Source of the DNA: Cotesia glomerata
Lineage: Eukaryota; Arthropoda; Insecta; Hymenoptera; Braconidae
Length of the DNA stretch: 64,000 nucleotides
Direction of reading: 5' to 3'
Assembly: GCF_020080835.1 (NCBI RefSeq)
Contig: NC_058164.1
Location: forward strand, 23,833,510 to 23,897,509
Below the pieces are notes generated by a model. It was not told the origin of the DNA and searched no databases. It saw nothing but the letters and a program-made list of their open reading frames with translations. How positions within the stretch are numbered: the stretch's first letter is position 1; the number at the start of each line of letters is the position of its first letter. A program made the position numbers and the translations under genes. This document shows, one piece after another, positions 1 through 11,859 of the stretch.

Positions 1-552
1 AAGCCGCGAAAACTAATTTGAAATTCTTTTTACTATTTGATCGATAAATTACGATGAATACAATCAAAAGGATGATCAAAGTTGCGATGGGGGTTAGCCA
101 CCCGTAAAACTCAAACATTTTTTCCAAAGGCGTCGCTAATCCACGATTGTGCGTTACTATCTGCTCGTAGAGTGAATGGAATGGATACGTCGGAGAAATG
201 AAGTTCATCGAATCGAAGTATTCACAATCGTCTATCCAAGAGATCGGTGTAAGCCCTATCTCAAACTTCATCATCAGTATTGCGAACACAATTAGTTCGC
301 AATCACCAGACGTGCCATAAATTTTTATTTTTATATCCAAATAGTCTGTTAATACTTTGCTGAAAAGTCCATCTTTTAAAGCAAATATGGAATTGACTTC
401 TTTGGTATTATTAGCTTTAGTGATTAATGCATAAATGTTTTCTGAGATTGGATAAGTGCTATGATAATTTGTTTTTGCTATTGCTAGGATCGTGTAGCCA
501 TTAAGTTTTGCAGTACGATCAAAGAATATATTCTTGCAGAGCTGAGAACCTT
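1..552 (-). pseudogene. Divergent ionotropic receptor, 5' part of exon 3 (copy 1, cut by window edge)
   Basis: The minus strand encodes the start of a typical IR exon 3: it opens after a TTTCAG acceptor at 553-555 with the family block CKNIFFDRTAKLNG, continues through the first ligand-binding half, and includes VTHNRGLATPLEKMFEFYGW just before the first membrane segment. It is essentially identical to 51071-51622 and, with small indels, to 60500-61052. The window ends inside the membrane region, so the pore and C-terminus are not visible here. Upstream on this scaffold copy its intron runs into transposons and then into exons 1-2 at 6.2-12.7 kb, which belong to another IR unit (see the junction at 4146-5009). 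Family assignment is firm; whether this copy is a working gene, a recombinant or an assembly duplicate is not decided. Confidence 0.75.
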
Positions 553-706
553 CTGAAAAAAATGTCTGTTAGTTGCGGTTTTTGTACTCCTACAATTCGT
601 ATAATAAAATTGAGATTAAATGTATCAGAAGCCAATTTATTCGCAACAAAATTGGACAAATATATCAAAAGCATAGAAATATATGTAATACATATAATTC
701 TATATT

Positions 707-3700
707 ATTCTCTGTAAGGACGTCTTAAATCTGTACAAAATTGTCCGACCAAATTATTTTTGATTTTATTAGAAAAAAAATTAACAAGGGCTACAAAACT
801 ATCAGCTCAACCATTGAAACGGGGATCCACCGCTCTCTTGGTCGCCTCTCAATTTATTTAAGGCGCCACTGGATTTTTCCCACAGTATCCAGAAACTGGC
901 CCAGAACATGGAGTGAACACTCAGGGTCGTAAGAGATTGTCGGGAAGGAAACAGAAATTATAACAAGAAATTCATTTTTACAATCCATTTTATTTAACCA
1001 ACCTTTAATACACAATAAAACCCCTTACAAAATATCAAAACAACTTAATCCCGACGATATCCTCTTATGGAGCGTCCTATCACGGTTTCTATCATAGTGT
1101 CTATTCCCGAACGGTACCCTCATATGGAGCGTCTATACCGCGGTTTCTATCTTACTACCGTTGTACCCCAAATCCGGCGTCTATACAACGGCTTCTAAGT
1201 GCGCCCAAGAAGCAGAGGAGGATACCATGAATCCCTAGGCTACACTGCAATAATATTTTCTATTCCACACACACCCACAATATTTATTTAAAATACTTAT
1301 GCCTATTGCACCCCCACCTGGGCGTCTATGCAAAGGACTCTAAGTGTGCCCAGGAAGCAGAGGAGGATACGATGAATCCCTAGGAAACACTACAATACTT
1401 AACACTAACCCACCCACACTATTAATTAAATTTCCAAACACACTAAATATTTCCCCGGACTTTACAGATTAAAATTTATATATTTATTTTCCAATTTAAC
1501 AAAATTAATTTCCCAAAATTAAATGAAATCCGATTTAATACCTAGATCCATTTATTCCATTCATTAATTTGCTAAATCCGAGTTCCTAACTTGTTTCATA
1601 AATCCTAATCCAATTCCAAATTTCAAATTAAAATCATTAACTAATTTATTGCCGTGGTCTTAATAATACAACAATAAATATTTAATTACAAGAGGTCTTC
1701 GTATCTTGAATTATTAGATTAAAATCTATTGACAGAGGTCTTAATAATCTGCCAACAATGATCGGTTACTTCCTAGATTTTACAAATTAATTTTTCCTGA
1801 ATTTACTTAATTTATTTTATAAATTGTTTCGTTAATTTATTTTACTTTGGATAATTTATTTTAACAGAATTTGTCAATTATTTATTTGGTTGTTCTCCGA
1901 ATATTTCTAATTTATGTCCAGATTAATTTATTTAATTAAGAACTTAATTTGTTATCAACTAAAATTCATCAATTGATTTTATGTAATTAATTTTTACTAA
2001 ACTGTTTTACTTGTCATTCAATAATCGAGTTTTATTTTCTCTACATTATTTTATTTTACGTTCTATTGTGTTGCACGAAAAACTTAGCATTTATTTTATT
2101 TTATTTTATTCGAGGATTATTTTCTGCCTAGCAACACCGTAAGATTTTAGTCTCGACCTTGAGTGTCCTCTACCCAGCGCTTCACGCGGGACAAGATGGC
2201 TGACGCTCTCGCTCGGTCTTGCGTCTCTGTCGCAAGTTTTTGGTGTAATTTTTTCTCTGACGAATTTTTACAAGTTTTATTTTCTACTTTTAATTAACAA
2301 ATTTACACGAACAATTTTCTAGCAATTTTGACTGATTCTAAATTTATTGCAAATGATTTTATTTTAAACAATTAAATTTTATTATAAATTACTTTCCCGA
2401 ATTTAATAAATTTTACTTCAAATGATTTTTACTAAAGTTCCTCTAAAACATTTTACTGATTTTATTTTAAGCAATTAATTAAATAAATCCGACCAACTCG
2501 ATTATCAACGACATTTTGTTCTACATGGCACCGAAGTCATGAAATGACCAACCGAAATTATTCCTGGTAAAGTCAGTCCAAACTTTGCCTACGTAGTTAA
2601 TTAACAATCCGAAATAATTCCTGGTTTTGTTAATTAAATATTTAGTAATTATCCCTAACTTGTTCTTAACTTCATTTTTAATTTTATTCTGGACTTTTCT
2701 TAATTTCATTCTGAATTTTATTTTTAATAAATTCTTACTAACCTCCTAAAGAATATTCTAAACAATATTTTAAATAATTCTTTAAATAATATCCCAAATA
2801 ATATTCCAAGTAAATTCTAATAAATAAATTTCAATATAATAATTAAGTAAATTCTACGATATAATACTTAAACTAATGATTGTGACCGAACGTGAAATGA
2901 CGATGACCTTCAGCCGACTTCAATGCCTGGCTGATGGCGCACCACCAAGATATTATTGAGACATTTTATTTGTACCTGGAGTTTTCCTTTACGACGCTAA
3001 TGAACTCCCTCGAGGAGCTACAACTTCTTGTCGTCGTTGCTGGTACAAGTCCCTCTTTGGTGGATGAATCTACTTGGCGGCGAGACCCAGGTCACCGTCA
3101 CTCGTTCCCCGGATACTTTACAAAATCTGTAACCGCAAATAAGTATTAGAAATTATCACTAATTAAAATCAATTTACGCAAGCTGGCAGAAGGCCTAGCA
3201 AGCAATAAATTAATTGATTAGTATCGCTTCGTTCCACTATATCTTGAGCGAAATAAAAATAATTACCTGTGCTTTGATGTTTGTTAACTTTTGTGCGACC
3301 GTTAGATTTGACTGTTCGGTCACAATGAATCTTCTGAGCTTTGTCGGTACGTTTCTTTCTTCGCTCCGTCTCCCCCACTCACTCTCCTCGCCGGCGTTTC
3401 CCTCTCAGGGACTTACTCACTAACTTATAGCTAGAGGCGCGAGTACTTCGGAGCACAGCGCTCTGGGGGATCAGTCGATAACTAACTCACGCGGGTTGGA
3501 GACCTTCTCTGGGTAAAGAAGGCCCCGTGTACTCCGTTACACCATAATAAATAAACAGCCGAATTAATTTTTGCTTCTTTGATATTTGTGTATCCTTTAC
3601 CATATAACATGACCGGGGACTGTTTTTTTTTTTTTTTTTTTTTTTCATCAAATTGAGAAAAATCAAGCAAACTATTTCAATGCATTCAACCTTTCAAGTT

Positions 3701-4145
3701 CTCAATGAATGTTTACATTAATTAGAATAATATTAAGACTTATGGATCCAATTTTATAAATAAATTATAAATAAAAATAGCTGCCAGGGGACAGAGTTTT
3801 CAAGTGGCCCAGACACATATTTCCAGCACAAACGGTGCTTTGACACTAAATAAAATGGCGATAAAGCACTAACAGCCCTATGGTTATTAACTCAAGGCTA
3901 GTTAGATCCTTATAAACCTTACAAAAGGTAAAATAACACGCTGGATTTTTTTTTTTGGTTTTGAATTTCTGGCAAGGGACTGATCTTAAAAGGCCTGGGA
4001 CAAACTTTGGTTTAATGAATTTAATGAAACAAATTAATTTTCGGTACTATTTATTGAAGAAGATTGTTAGTTAAATAATAAACTTTATAAACATTATGGG
4101 CCAAATTATATATTATGGACAAATAACTTAAAATTTAATCTTAAA
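707..4145 (+). mobile_element. Left part of a non-autonomous DNA element, split by an LTR-like insertion
   Basis: The segment starts with the terminal motif ATTCTCTGTAAGGA, also found at the left ends of the related copies at 25825 and 51777, and contains the family's repeated phrases such as GGGGACTG and CCTGGGAC. Its right end (inverse motif TCCTTACAGAGAAT, seen at 53503-53516 and 26727-26740) is missing here because the sequence passes into the palindromic element at 4146. It lies in intron 2 of an IR gene. No transposase is encoded. The interruption at 815-3541 is annotated separately. Confidence 0.6.
815..3541. mobile_element. 2.7 kb LTR-like insertion flanked by CCAT (solo LTR or non-coding LTR element)
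   Basis: Comparison with 51885 shows an uninterrupted sequence there, whereas this copy carries 2727 extra bases bounded by TG...CA and flanked by CCAT on both sides (811-814 and 3542-3545). TG...CA ends with a 4-bp target duplication are what LTR retrotransposons make. On the minus strand it begins TGTAACGGAG, a common style for gypsy-group LTRs. No gag or pol reading frame is present. Inside, a segment of about 75 bases is repeated (near 1168-1245 and 1319-1397, sharing AAGCAGAGGAGGATAC). It may be a very long solo LTR; a non-coding LTR derivative is also possible. Confidence 0.55.
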
Positions 4146-5009
4146 TTAACAATTATTTTTTTCTTCATGACCCATTATGTATATATAAATTAAAGTTTTC
4201 TTCGTGCCTACTGGTCAAGTGACTAGTGAACCTTATTCAAGCCAAGCGATGGACATTCCATCTGCACTATTGGTCGAGAGACATTCTCTCTTTGCATTAG
4301 TTCTATGGGGTTCGTCGAACTTGAATACTAGTAAAGCTGGAAGTTTTGTGGTATCTGTTCGAGTTGTAAAGATGTTAAACAAATGAAAGAAAATGAAAGA
4401 AAATACATGTGAGCAAAGATAAACTTTGAAAAAATAAATGAGGTAGGTTACCAAGCCAGGAATCGAACCTGGATCTCCCTGATAACATGTCAGGAGCTCT
4501 ACCAGTTAAGCTACCGGGCCCCTTCCACCATCCACCTTTCTCAGTCCACTCTTATACTCTCGATACTTTACTTACTTTTCCCTTCTTTTTATTCACCCCA
4601 CTCAAACTACGTACTACGATGGTATTGTAGTAATTATTAAGGCGCTATTACAAATTAACAATTATTTTTTTCTTCATGACCCATTATGTATATATAAATT
4701 AAATTTATTTTTTCAAAGTTTATCTTTGCTCTCATGTAGTTTCTTTCATTTTCTTTCATTTGTTTAACATCTTTACAACTCGAACAGATACCACAAAACT
4801 TCCAGCTTTACTAGTATTCAAGTTCGACGGACCCCATAGAACTAATGCAAAGAGAGAATGTCTCTTGACCAATAGTGCAGATGGAATGTCCATCGCTTGG
4901 CTTGAATAAGATTCACTAGTCACTTGACCAGTAGGCATGAAAAAACTTTAATTTATATATACATAATGGGTCATGAAGAAAAAGAAAAAAAAAAAAAAGT
5001 AATAATTAA
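4146..5009. repeat. Palindromic (foldback) element with tRNA-like segment, copy 1; mismatched flanks
   Basis: Two arms of roughly 250-300 bases are inverted copies of each other: 4200-4440 (reading CCTACTGGTCAAGTGACTAG) and 4700-4940, with outer arms TTAACAATTATTTTTTTC and its inverse. The unit occurs again at 35590-36224 (partly rearranged) and 52495-53290. The left flank here equals the left flank of the 52.5 kb copy, but the right flank equals sequence beside the 37.1 kb copy, so no target duplication surrounds this copy. Confidence 0.7.
4451..4522 (-). other. tRNA-like sequence inside the palindromic element (pseudo-tRNA)
   Basis: On the minus strand a 72-base stretch has a D-arm-like TAGCTTAACTGGTAGAGC, an anticodon-like hairpin CCTGA-CATGTTA-TCAGG and a perfect T-arm CCAGG-TTCGATT-CCTGG. 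The acceptor ends do not pair, and the base before the would-be anticodon TGT is A rather than the usual T. It repeats exactly in the other copies of the element, so it is best read as a tRNA-derived promoter-like part of a repeat rather than a working tRNA gene. Confidence 0.55.
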
Positions 5010-5769
5010 TATTCTTTTGAAATATTATATAGACAAATCACATTGGTGATCATAATGGAAACTCTTTATATTTAATTGTTTTATATAGGTGTTGAAAAAG
5101 GACGAGTCAAATATAAGAAAAGTTTACTGTATGTCTGTAGTAAATAAGAGGATCTTCCAGGTAGAAAATTTCGAGTAAAAAAAAACCCCTCAATAGTACA
5201 CACATCTATGACTCTCTCGCTTCTAGACACATACACAAGCGAGAGTATAAGTGAACCCTTTGATCTTTTAAAAGGAATCATTAAAATTTAAAATGTAAAA
5301 ATCTGCTATAATAAGTATTTATGAAAAGTGATACTGATAAGAAACTATTAGAAGAGTTAACAAGTTGAAGTAAAAATATGAAAAAATCATACTTGGCTAA
5401 GGATGCCATGATGTTTTGAATTGACAAACTACGATATAGAATATAAATATTAATAGATATACTCAAAAAATTACAGTTTCAACTTTGAGTTTTCTTTTTA
5501 AAGTTACAATAAACTATTTCACAGATGGTCACCAAATTTTATACTTTGTAAAATTTATTGTTATTTTTGTGGTTTTTTTCTAATTTTTTTAATAAAAACT
5601 TCATAAAAAAAAATTTTACGAGACTAAGAACGAGACTCTCGGGTTGCGCTATATGTGGTCTCGGTATCGCCCATAACATTTTCAAAAACGTCTTGTCTCG
5701 TCTCTTCTCGTTTTTCCGAGACGAGAACGAGACGAGACGAGAAAAATCTCGCTCTCGTGTGAAGCCCTA
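5010..5769. mobile_element. Right-hand part of a hAT-like element (left end missing)
   Basis: The end TCTCGTGTGAAGCCCTA at 5753-5769 followed by AAAATCAC matches exactly the right end and 8-bp target duplication of the complete element at 34846-37936. The GAGACGAGA-rich subterminal region is also the same. The left terminus is absent because sequence to the left switches to other material within 4146-5009. Confidence 0.65.
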
Positions 5770-7297
5770 AAAATCACCAGGAACTTCCGTTCTTTAAAGT
5801 CTTGTATTTGACTTGGCAACACCGCTTGCGCAGATACTCGGCGCATAAGTAACCGCGGTTTTTTAAATGCTAGAAGAACTTAGTCATTTTAGTTAGACAG
5901 TAATCATAAATAAATTTTAAGGTTAGGGAACTCTTGCAGTGTTGTCAAGTGTATACCGGTAATTCAGAGTGCTATACTTTTTATTAGTCAATTAAATGTT
6001 AATAATTATTTAATGAGTAAATTTTTCAGAAATTTCTTCAAAATAGTATTAATTAACTTAAAAATTAATTTTAAGATAACAAAAGTATTTCTACGTATTA
6101 TTTTTTTATAGACATTTTTTACACTCGGAGGGTACTTGGATCTCCTTAATGAGCTCAAAAAGAAGCTCTTGAAGTAAAAACTCACCATATTTGAATTTAG
6201 TTTCTATATTATAAGTGGTTTCAAAAGTTTGCAACTCCAAGCCGCTTTTGTTGGAACTAATGTACGAGCCCCTGGTCCATAATAATGGTGCAAAATCCGC
6301 AAGAGCGTTTCAAGTTAGTATTACAATTTGTCCGTCCCATTGAAAACAGTAATAGAACTTACAAGGAAACTCTCTCCGGTGTCCCCCTCCGATTTTGATG
6401 AAACTGAGATATGTTATTCTCCGTCGAAATCTAAGAGACACGTATTTTTTTTTATCTGCGGAAAAACATTTCTAGGGGGTGAAACTACCCCTCAAAAGTT
6501 AGCCTCCAAAGGGGTGTTTTTCAAGTTTCGCATACTTGCAGTTTAAATAATCGAATGGGACCAATTGCATAATTTTCAGGGTGGAAAATCATGAAAAATG
6601 CTTTTGGTTTTATAATAAAACAATGGATAGAACAAAAGTTATGAGGGTTGAAAATCACAAAACTTTTATAAAAAAAAAACTATTCGATGGATTTCAACGA
6701 AACCAACGGCAATCGGAAGAAGAAAAAAAAGTAGAGAATACGTCTTTCGGGGTTTTTTCGAAAAATTAAGTTTAGGGGGTGAACATCCCTTAAGCATATC
6801 TACAGTGACCACCAAGAAAATATCGTTTTTTATATTAATTTTGATATGAATTCATCAATAATAATTTTTTCGTACATTTCTAGCATTTAGAAAATAATAA
6901 TAATATTATATCTTAATATTTTACTTACTTGTTTACTTCGCATCCCAAACTTTATTTTGTGTATCGGGACATCAAATATTACAAATGTCATTTAATGTGA
7001 ATCTGCTTTGGAAAAAAAAAAAAAAGAAAAAATGCTTATAATGATTTATTATAATCATAATAATCATTCATCGTTATCTCATACAAAAAAAGAGATAATT
7101 ATATTTTTAGTATATATGAGTCAGTAATGTGAAAAACAACATAGTATAAATAAATGTATCATTTCGAGATTAGTTTAGTTACTGCGATGTACTTCATCTT
7201 TTATAATTCAATATTATAATCGTGTTTTTTTTTTTTTTTTTAATAAGTGAATAATTTAAAATTGTACGAAAATCTTTATTTTAGTACATAGAGCAAA

Positions 7298-8982
7298 ATG
7301 AAAGTCAATCCTATAAATGTTATAAGACTACTCTTAACAACATTTCAAGTCATGAACATTCCAGAATCGCCAGTAAATGACGAAGAAATACAAATCAAAG
7401 AAAGTTTTGAAAATATTTTACTCAATGCTATGAACGAATACTCCGGAGTCGAAATGGTCGAAGAAAGTTCTTTGCATTTCCAAGAACCGTATAAAGATTG
7501 GACGATGGAAGTCGTGGAAGATAAAGAGTGGGCAAATGCACTAGTTGATCAAGAAACACCTATCGACGAATGCACTAAGGATGTTGAAGATTTATCTTAT
7601 GAATATAAATTGAAAGCCGTCGAGTACTGGCGTAGTGGCAAAAAAAGAAATTTAAGTTTAGACAGTGTTAGACAAAAATTTAGAAAGGTACAATCTGTGC
7701 GACAGTTACGAAGATGGGCTCATACTTTAAATCAGGGAGGGACTTATAAGAAAAAATTAGCAAGAATTTGTGAATATACATTACAAAATTTCAAAGCAGC
7801 TATAGATGCAGGTTTAATCGTACATGATTGTGACATAAAAAGATGGGCCTTACAAGCTCAAAAAGAAATTGGTGCGGAAGATTTCCGTTTTAAAGCATCA
7901 ACAAAGTGGATCGCGTCATTTAAAAGAGCACATCGCATCGTATCAAGAAAAATAAATTAGTTTATCACGTCCAAAACCATTGAAGATAGTAAATCATTAA
8001 AACAGCAAGCTGAGGAATTCGTCAATAATGTAAAACAAAAAATTAAAATTTATGAATTAGCAAACGTATATAATTCAGATCAAAGTGGTTTTCAGTTGGA
8101 AATGCATTCCGGTCGAACTTTAGCTGTTGAAGGAGAGAAGCAAGTAGAATGTCTTGTACAATCTGTTACTTCTACTACTCATAGTTACACAGTTCAACCA
8201 ACTGTATCCGCTGATGGAAAGCTTTTATCCCCACTTTTTTTGGTTCTAAAAGAACCAAGTGGTAAATTTGGACCAATAGTTGAAACAACACTTTTAGACC
8301 TCATAATGTATACATAGAAGCATCAAAATCAGGAAAACTTACATCAGGTACGAATTATTCTTTTATTTTTTTCTGGTTTGCGCATAAGTTATTGTTGATA
8401 CAAATAGTTCATATTTTTAATTTTCAGATCATTTCAAAAATTTGGTTGGAGAGGGTGTTTTTTCCAAATGTGGGCCCAAAATCTTTATTACTAATTGACT
8501 CATGGACTGGGCATTGTCCTCAAGTTGTACAAAGCGTTAAACCAACAAATAAAGATACTGAAGTAATGATCTTACCAAAAGGTACAACTGGGAAAATTCA
8601 ACCGCTTGATGTTTTTGGGTTCCGAGTATGGAAAAATTTTGTTCGATATTTTTCGGATCGTACAGTTTTGATGAATTTGGACATAAACTTGCATTTACGA
8701 AATAACATTATAAAATTACAATCACTTACACATATCCAATTGTCATCTCCTCGGTACATAAATTTATTCAAGTACTCGTGGTACAAAAGTGGCTACACAG
8801 AAGTAAAACCAGATGAGTTCGAAAATCCTGTAGATTTTGCATTTCACGGATCATGCAATTCTCATTGTGAGGTTCCTGGTTGTCAAAATATAGCAATTAT
8901 CCGCTGTTCATGGTGCAAAAAGTCGTTGTGTTTTCAACATTTTTTTCATGAACATCACGATTGCAAAACATATATTGAATAG
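7298..8982 (+). pseudogene. DDE_1-type (CENP-B/pogo-like) transposase, degenerate
   Basis: The first reading part (7298-7957, 220 residues) has a psq/CENP-B-like helix-turn-helix near residues 98-145 (YKLKAVEYWRSGK...VRQLRRWA) and a second Tc5-like DNA-binding segment near 155-215 (KRWALQAQKEIG, FKASTKWIASFKRAH). An in-frame TAG at 7958 interrupts it; the same frame continues to the first catalytic region NSDQSGF (near 8075). A frameshift near 8300 and a probable intron (GTACGA donor near 8348, TTTTCAG acceptor near 8427) follow. The last part (from 8428) has LLLIDSWTGH and GKIQPLDVFGFRVWK, the second and third acidic catalytic motifs, then a Cys/His-rich C-terminus (CEVPGC, CSWCKKSLC, HEHHDC) likely to bind zinc. 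The stop and frameshift mean it cannot make a full protein as written. Confidence 0.8.
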
Positions 8983-9476
8983 ATCTGCATATGACAAAAT
9001 GATGAATTTAAGTATTAAATTTCATAAACATCAGAAATATTAAATATTTTTGTAAAAAATCATTTGTAAATTATTTTTAAATTTAATTTGATTATAGTAA
9101 AGCATATATTGTAAGCATTTTTTCTTTTTTCTTTTTTTTCCAAAACAGATTCACATTACATGACATTTATAATATTTGATGTCCCGATACACAAAATAAA
9201 GTTTGGGATGAGAAGTAAACAAGTAAGTAAAATATTAAGATATAATATTATTATTATTTTCTAAATGCTAGAAATGTACGAACAAATTATTATTGATCAA
9301 TTCATATCGAAATTAATATAAAAAACGATATTTTCTTGGTGGTCAATGTAGATATGCTTAAGGGATGTTCACCCCCTAAACTTAATTTTTCGGAAAAACC
9401 CCGAAAGACGTATTCTCTACTTTTTTTTCCTCTTCCGATTGCCGTTGGTTTCATTGAAATCCATCGAATAGTTTTT

Positions 9477-11859
9477 GAAGTGAAACTTCTTTAGAATCGT
9501 TGTGATTTCAAACCGGATGCAACGAAAAAACGACAGGTAAGAGACACAAATACAAAAATGTGTAGGATGAAGCCAGGGGAAAGAATGAGACAGAAATATA
9601 CATACAATTTGTATATTATCGGTCTCTCCTCTTTGTGCCATACTTCGTAGCGTCCCCACTCCCGTCTTCTAAGCATAGTCGCCTGTAATTTGTGAGCCAG
9701 AGCGAGAGAGCAGATGTCAGTGTGTATGTATATTGCACACTGTTTAATACGTGCTTGTATTTGAGCATTTAACGTGTGTAGTGCATGTGAAAACTACGTG
9801 AGCTTACTGTACACTGTACACACTGCACTGAAGATAAGTCTTTCAAAGTTGCTTCCTTTATCAATTGAAGTAGCCCAACAATATAGATCACTTTTTAAAT
9901 ATGTTCGTGTATTGATTATCGATGAAATTAGTATGATTGGAGCCGAGTTGTTGTCCCAAATAGATTCAAGGTTAAAGCAAATCACCGGTAATTTTGAAGT
10001 CCATTTTGGTGGATTAGATATAATTTTGATTGGTGATCTACGTCAACTACCGCCAGTTCGTGCTACCCCAATTTACAAACAAATAAAACGACAAATAGCA
10101 GGTTCAACACTATGGCGAGGGTTGAAATTTTTCGAACTAAACGAAGTTATGCGACAAGCTAATCAAAGTTTTGCAACAATATTAACAAAAATTGGTAATG
10201 GACAGTTGTTAGATCAGGAAGAGCTAGATTTAATTGAGTCACGGATTTACTCTGAAGAAGAAGCTGAGAGACTTTGTCCAGACGGTATACGATTGTTTTT
10301 TAATAATCATTCAGTTGCTGAATACAACAATAAAATTTTGAATTCTATAGAAGAAAAAGTGAATTCAGAGGCAACTGATATATATATTGGATGTAGAAAT
10401 GTTGAACAGCAAACTTCTATGCGTCAAAAATTACATAAAATGTCAACTATTGATACAGGAGGTTTGCCATATCAAATTACATTGGTTTTGAACAAACCAT
10501 ACATGATAACAACTAACATCGATGTATCAGATAGATTAGCAAATGGTGCGACGGGAAAATTAATTTTCATTGAATATAATGACAAAGGAGAGATAGGTCG
10601 TTTATGGCTAGAATTTCCAGAATCTCCAAAAATCGGAGAAAAATTGAGAAGAAAGGCAGCGGCATCAATTCAAAAAAATAATCTTCATCCACTGGCAGTA
10701 CCAATAGATCGCAGAACATCATCTATACCACTAGTACCTAATAAAACCGTTATTGTAAAACGTAATCATTTCCCATTAGTCTCTGCATGTGCAATGACGA
10801 TTCACAAGTCCCAGGGAGCTACTTTTGGTGAGATTGTATATGAATATGATAAATCACACGTTCAACAACTCCTGTACGTCGCATTATCACGAGTTACATC
10901 AATAAACGGCTTATATCTCGTTTCAAAAAAAAATGATAAAAAATTTTACCATGGCCGAAGAGCGTCAGTATCTACAATTGATCTACAACATGAATTTCGA
11001 AGGCTGAACTTGAATCGACTTATAGTGTCATCGTCAAATTTTTTAATTCTTTCGGAGACATGGATGAATAATGAAGATATTGTAGACATTCCAAATTTTA
11101 ATATTGTTGTTAATTACAAAAGACCACGTACGAGGGCAGGCGGAGTAGCAATTTATCACAACGTAAATGATGGAGCCCGTGTTGTTACGCCACAAATGGA
11201 TCTCAATGCACAACAGCTAGAATCATTGTCTGTTCAGCTTTCGAAAGTTGGAGAAATATGTGCCTGTGAGAGCAGAAATGACCAAGGAGATTTAATTTTG
11301 ATCGTAGCAATTTACATCTTTCCCAACCAATCAATAAAATCAGTTATTGAATTTATACATGAAAATTTGATCAAATATACCCCAGAGGTATCGCGAATTC
11401 TCAAAAAGAATTATGATAAAATTCCGATGATTTTAAGTGGGGATTTTAACATAAATTTTGCATCAGATACAGCGCTTCCTTTGATTGAGTTTCTCGATAC
11501 AACATTTTATTTAAAAATGTGTAACAATCGCACTCAATCAACTACAAGATCAAAAACGGTAATAGATGCAGTGTTCCAAAGATATATCAACCAAATTGAA
11601 ACTAAAATATTTGTATCGTATTTTAGTTATCATAAGCCTCTTGTATCATTTGTTGAAACTGAAAATATGGAACTTGAGTAATAGATTATGTAACATATGT
11701 TAAATAAAATATAAAATATCTTTTAAAGTTAATCAAAATACTTTCATTTTTGAACAATTAAACTTTGTAATTATCCTACCCTTGTTATAAATATTCATCT
11801 CATTCTTTTGTCGATTCACTGAAGTTTCACTTCTATCGTGTGTGAATCGCACACACACC
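9477..11859 (+). mobile_element. Helentron-like (Helitron2) element inserted in a T-tract of the right inverted repeat
   Basis: The insertion begins GAAGTGAAACTTC (9477-9489). Close to its other end lies the exact inverse, GAAGTTTCACTTC (11821-11833), followed by a hairpin GTGTGTG-AATCG-CACACAC (11838-11856) and a T-run. Removing it restores the poly-T tract of the host inverted repeat (compare 6670-6685, inverse strand), so it went in between T residues with no clear target duplication. A 5' inverted repeat paired with a subterminal 3' copy, a terminal hairpin and T-T insertion are Helentron hallmarks. At 2.4 kb it is internally deleted: no Rep domain is present. Confidence 0.8.
9774..11681 (+). 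pseudogene. Truncated Helentron protein: Pif1-like helicase (C-terminal part) fused to endonuclease domain
   Basis: A 635-residue open frame. Residues about 45-125 contain helicase motif II (VLIIDEISMIG) and motif III (IILIGDLRQLPPV); about 340-385 contain CAMTIHKSQGATF (motif V) and YVALSRV (motif VI), all typical of Pif1 helicases in Helitrons. The ATP-binding Walker A motif that should precede these, and the whole Rep nickase region, are missing, so the protein is 5'-truncated. From about residue 420 onwards is an exonuclease-endonuclease-phosphatase-like domain: LILSETWMNNEDI (acidic residue), GGVAIYHN, LSGDFNINF (D and N of the active site) and SYHKPLVSF near the end. Helicase plus downstream apurinic-like endonuclease is the Helentron arrangement. 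The first ATG may simply be the first in the remnant. The frame is otherwise uninterrupted, suggesting recent insertion. Confidence 0.82.

Noticed and set aside
3214..3423. Overlapping small frames on both strands near 3.2-3.4 kb
   Set aside because: They lie in the LTR-like insertion and show no codon bias or domain.
4451..4522. Working tRNA gene (anticodon TGT)
   Set aside because: Acceptor ends do not pair, the base before the anticodon is not T, and identical copies lie inside a repeat.
5558..5770. 70-codon frame rich in Arg/Glu, also at 37725-37937
   Set aside because: Lies wholly in the GAGACGAGA-rich end of a hAT-like element.
6328..6769. Two small plus-strand frames
   Set aside because: They are within the long inverted repeat of the transposon and have mirrored versions at the right end.
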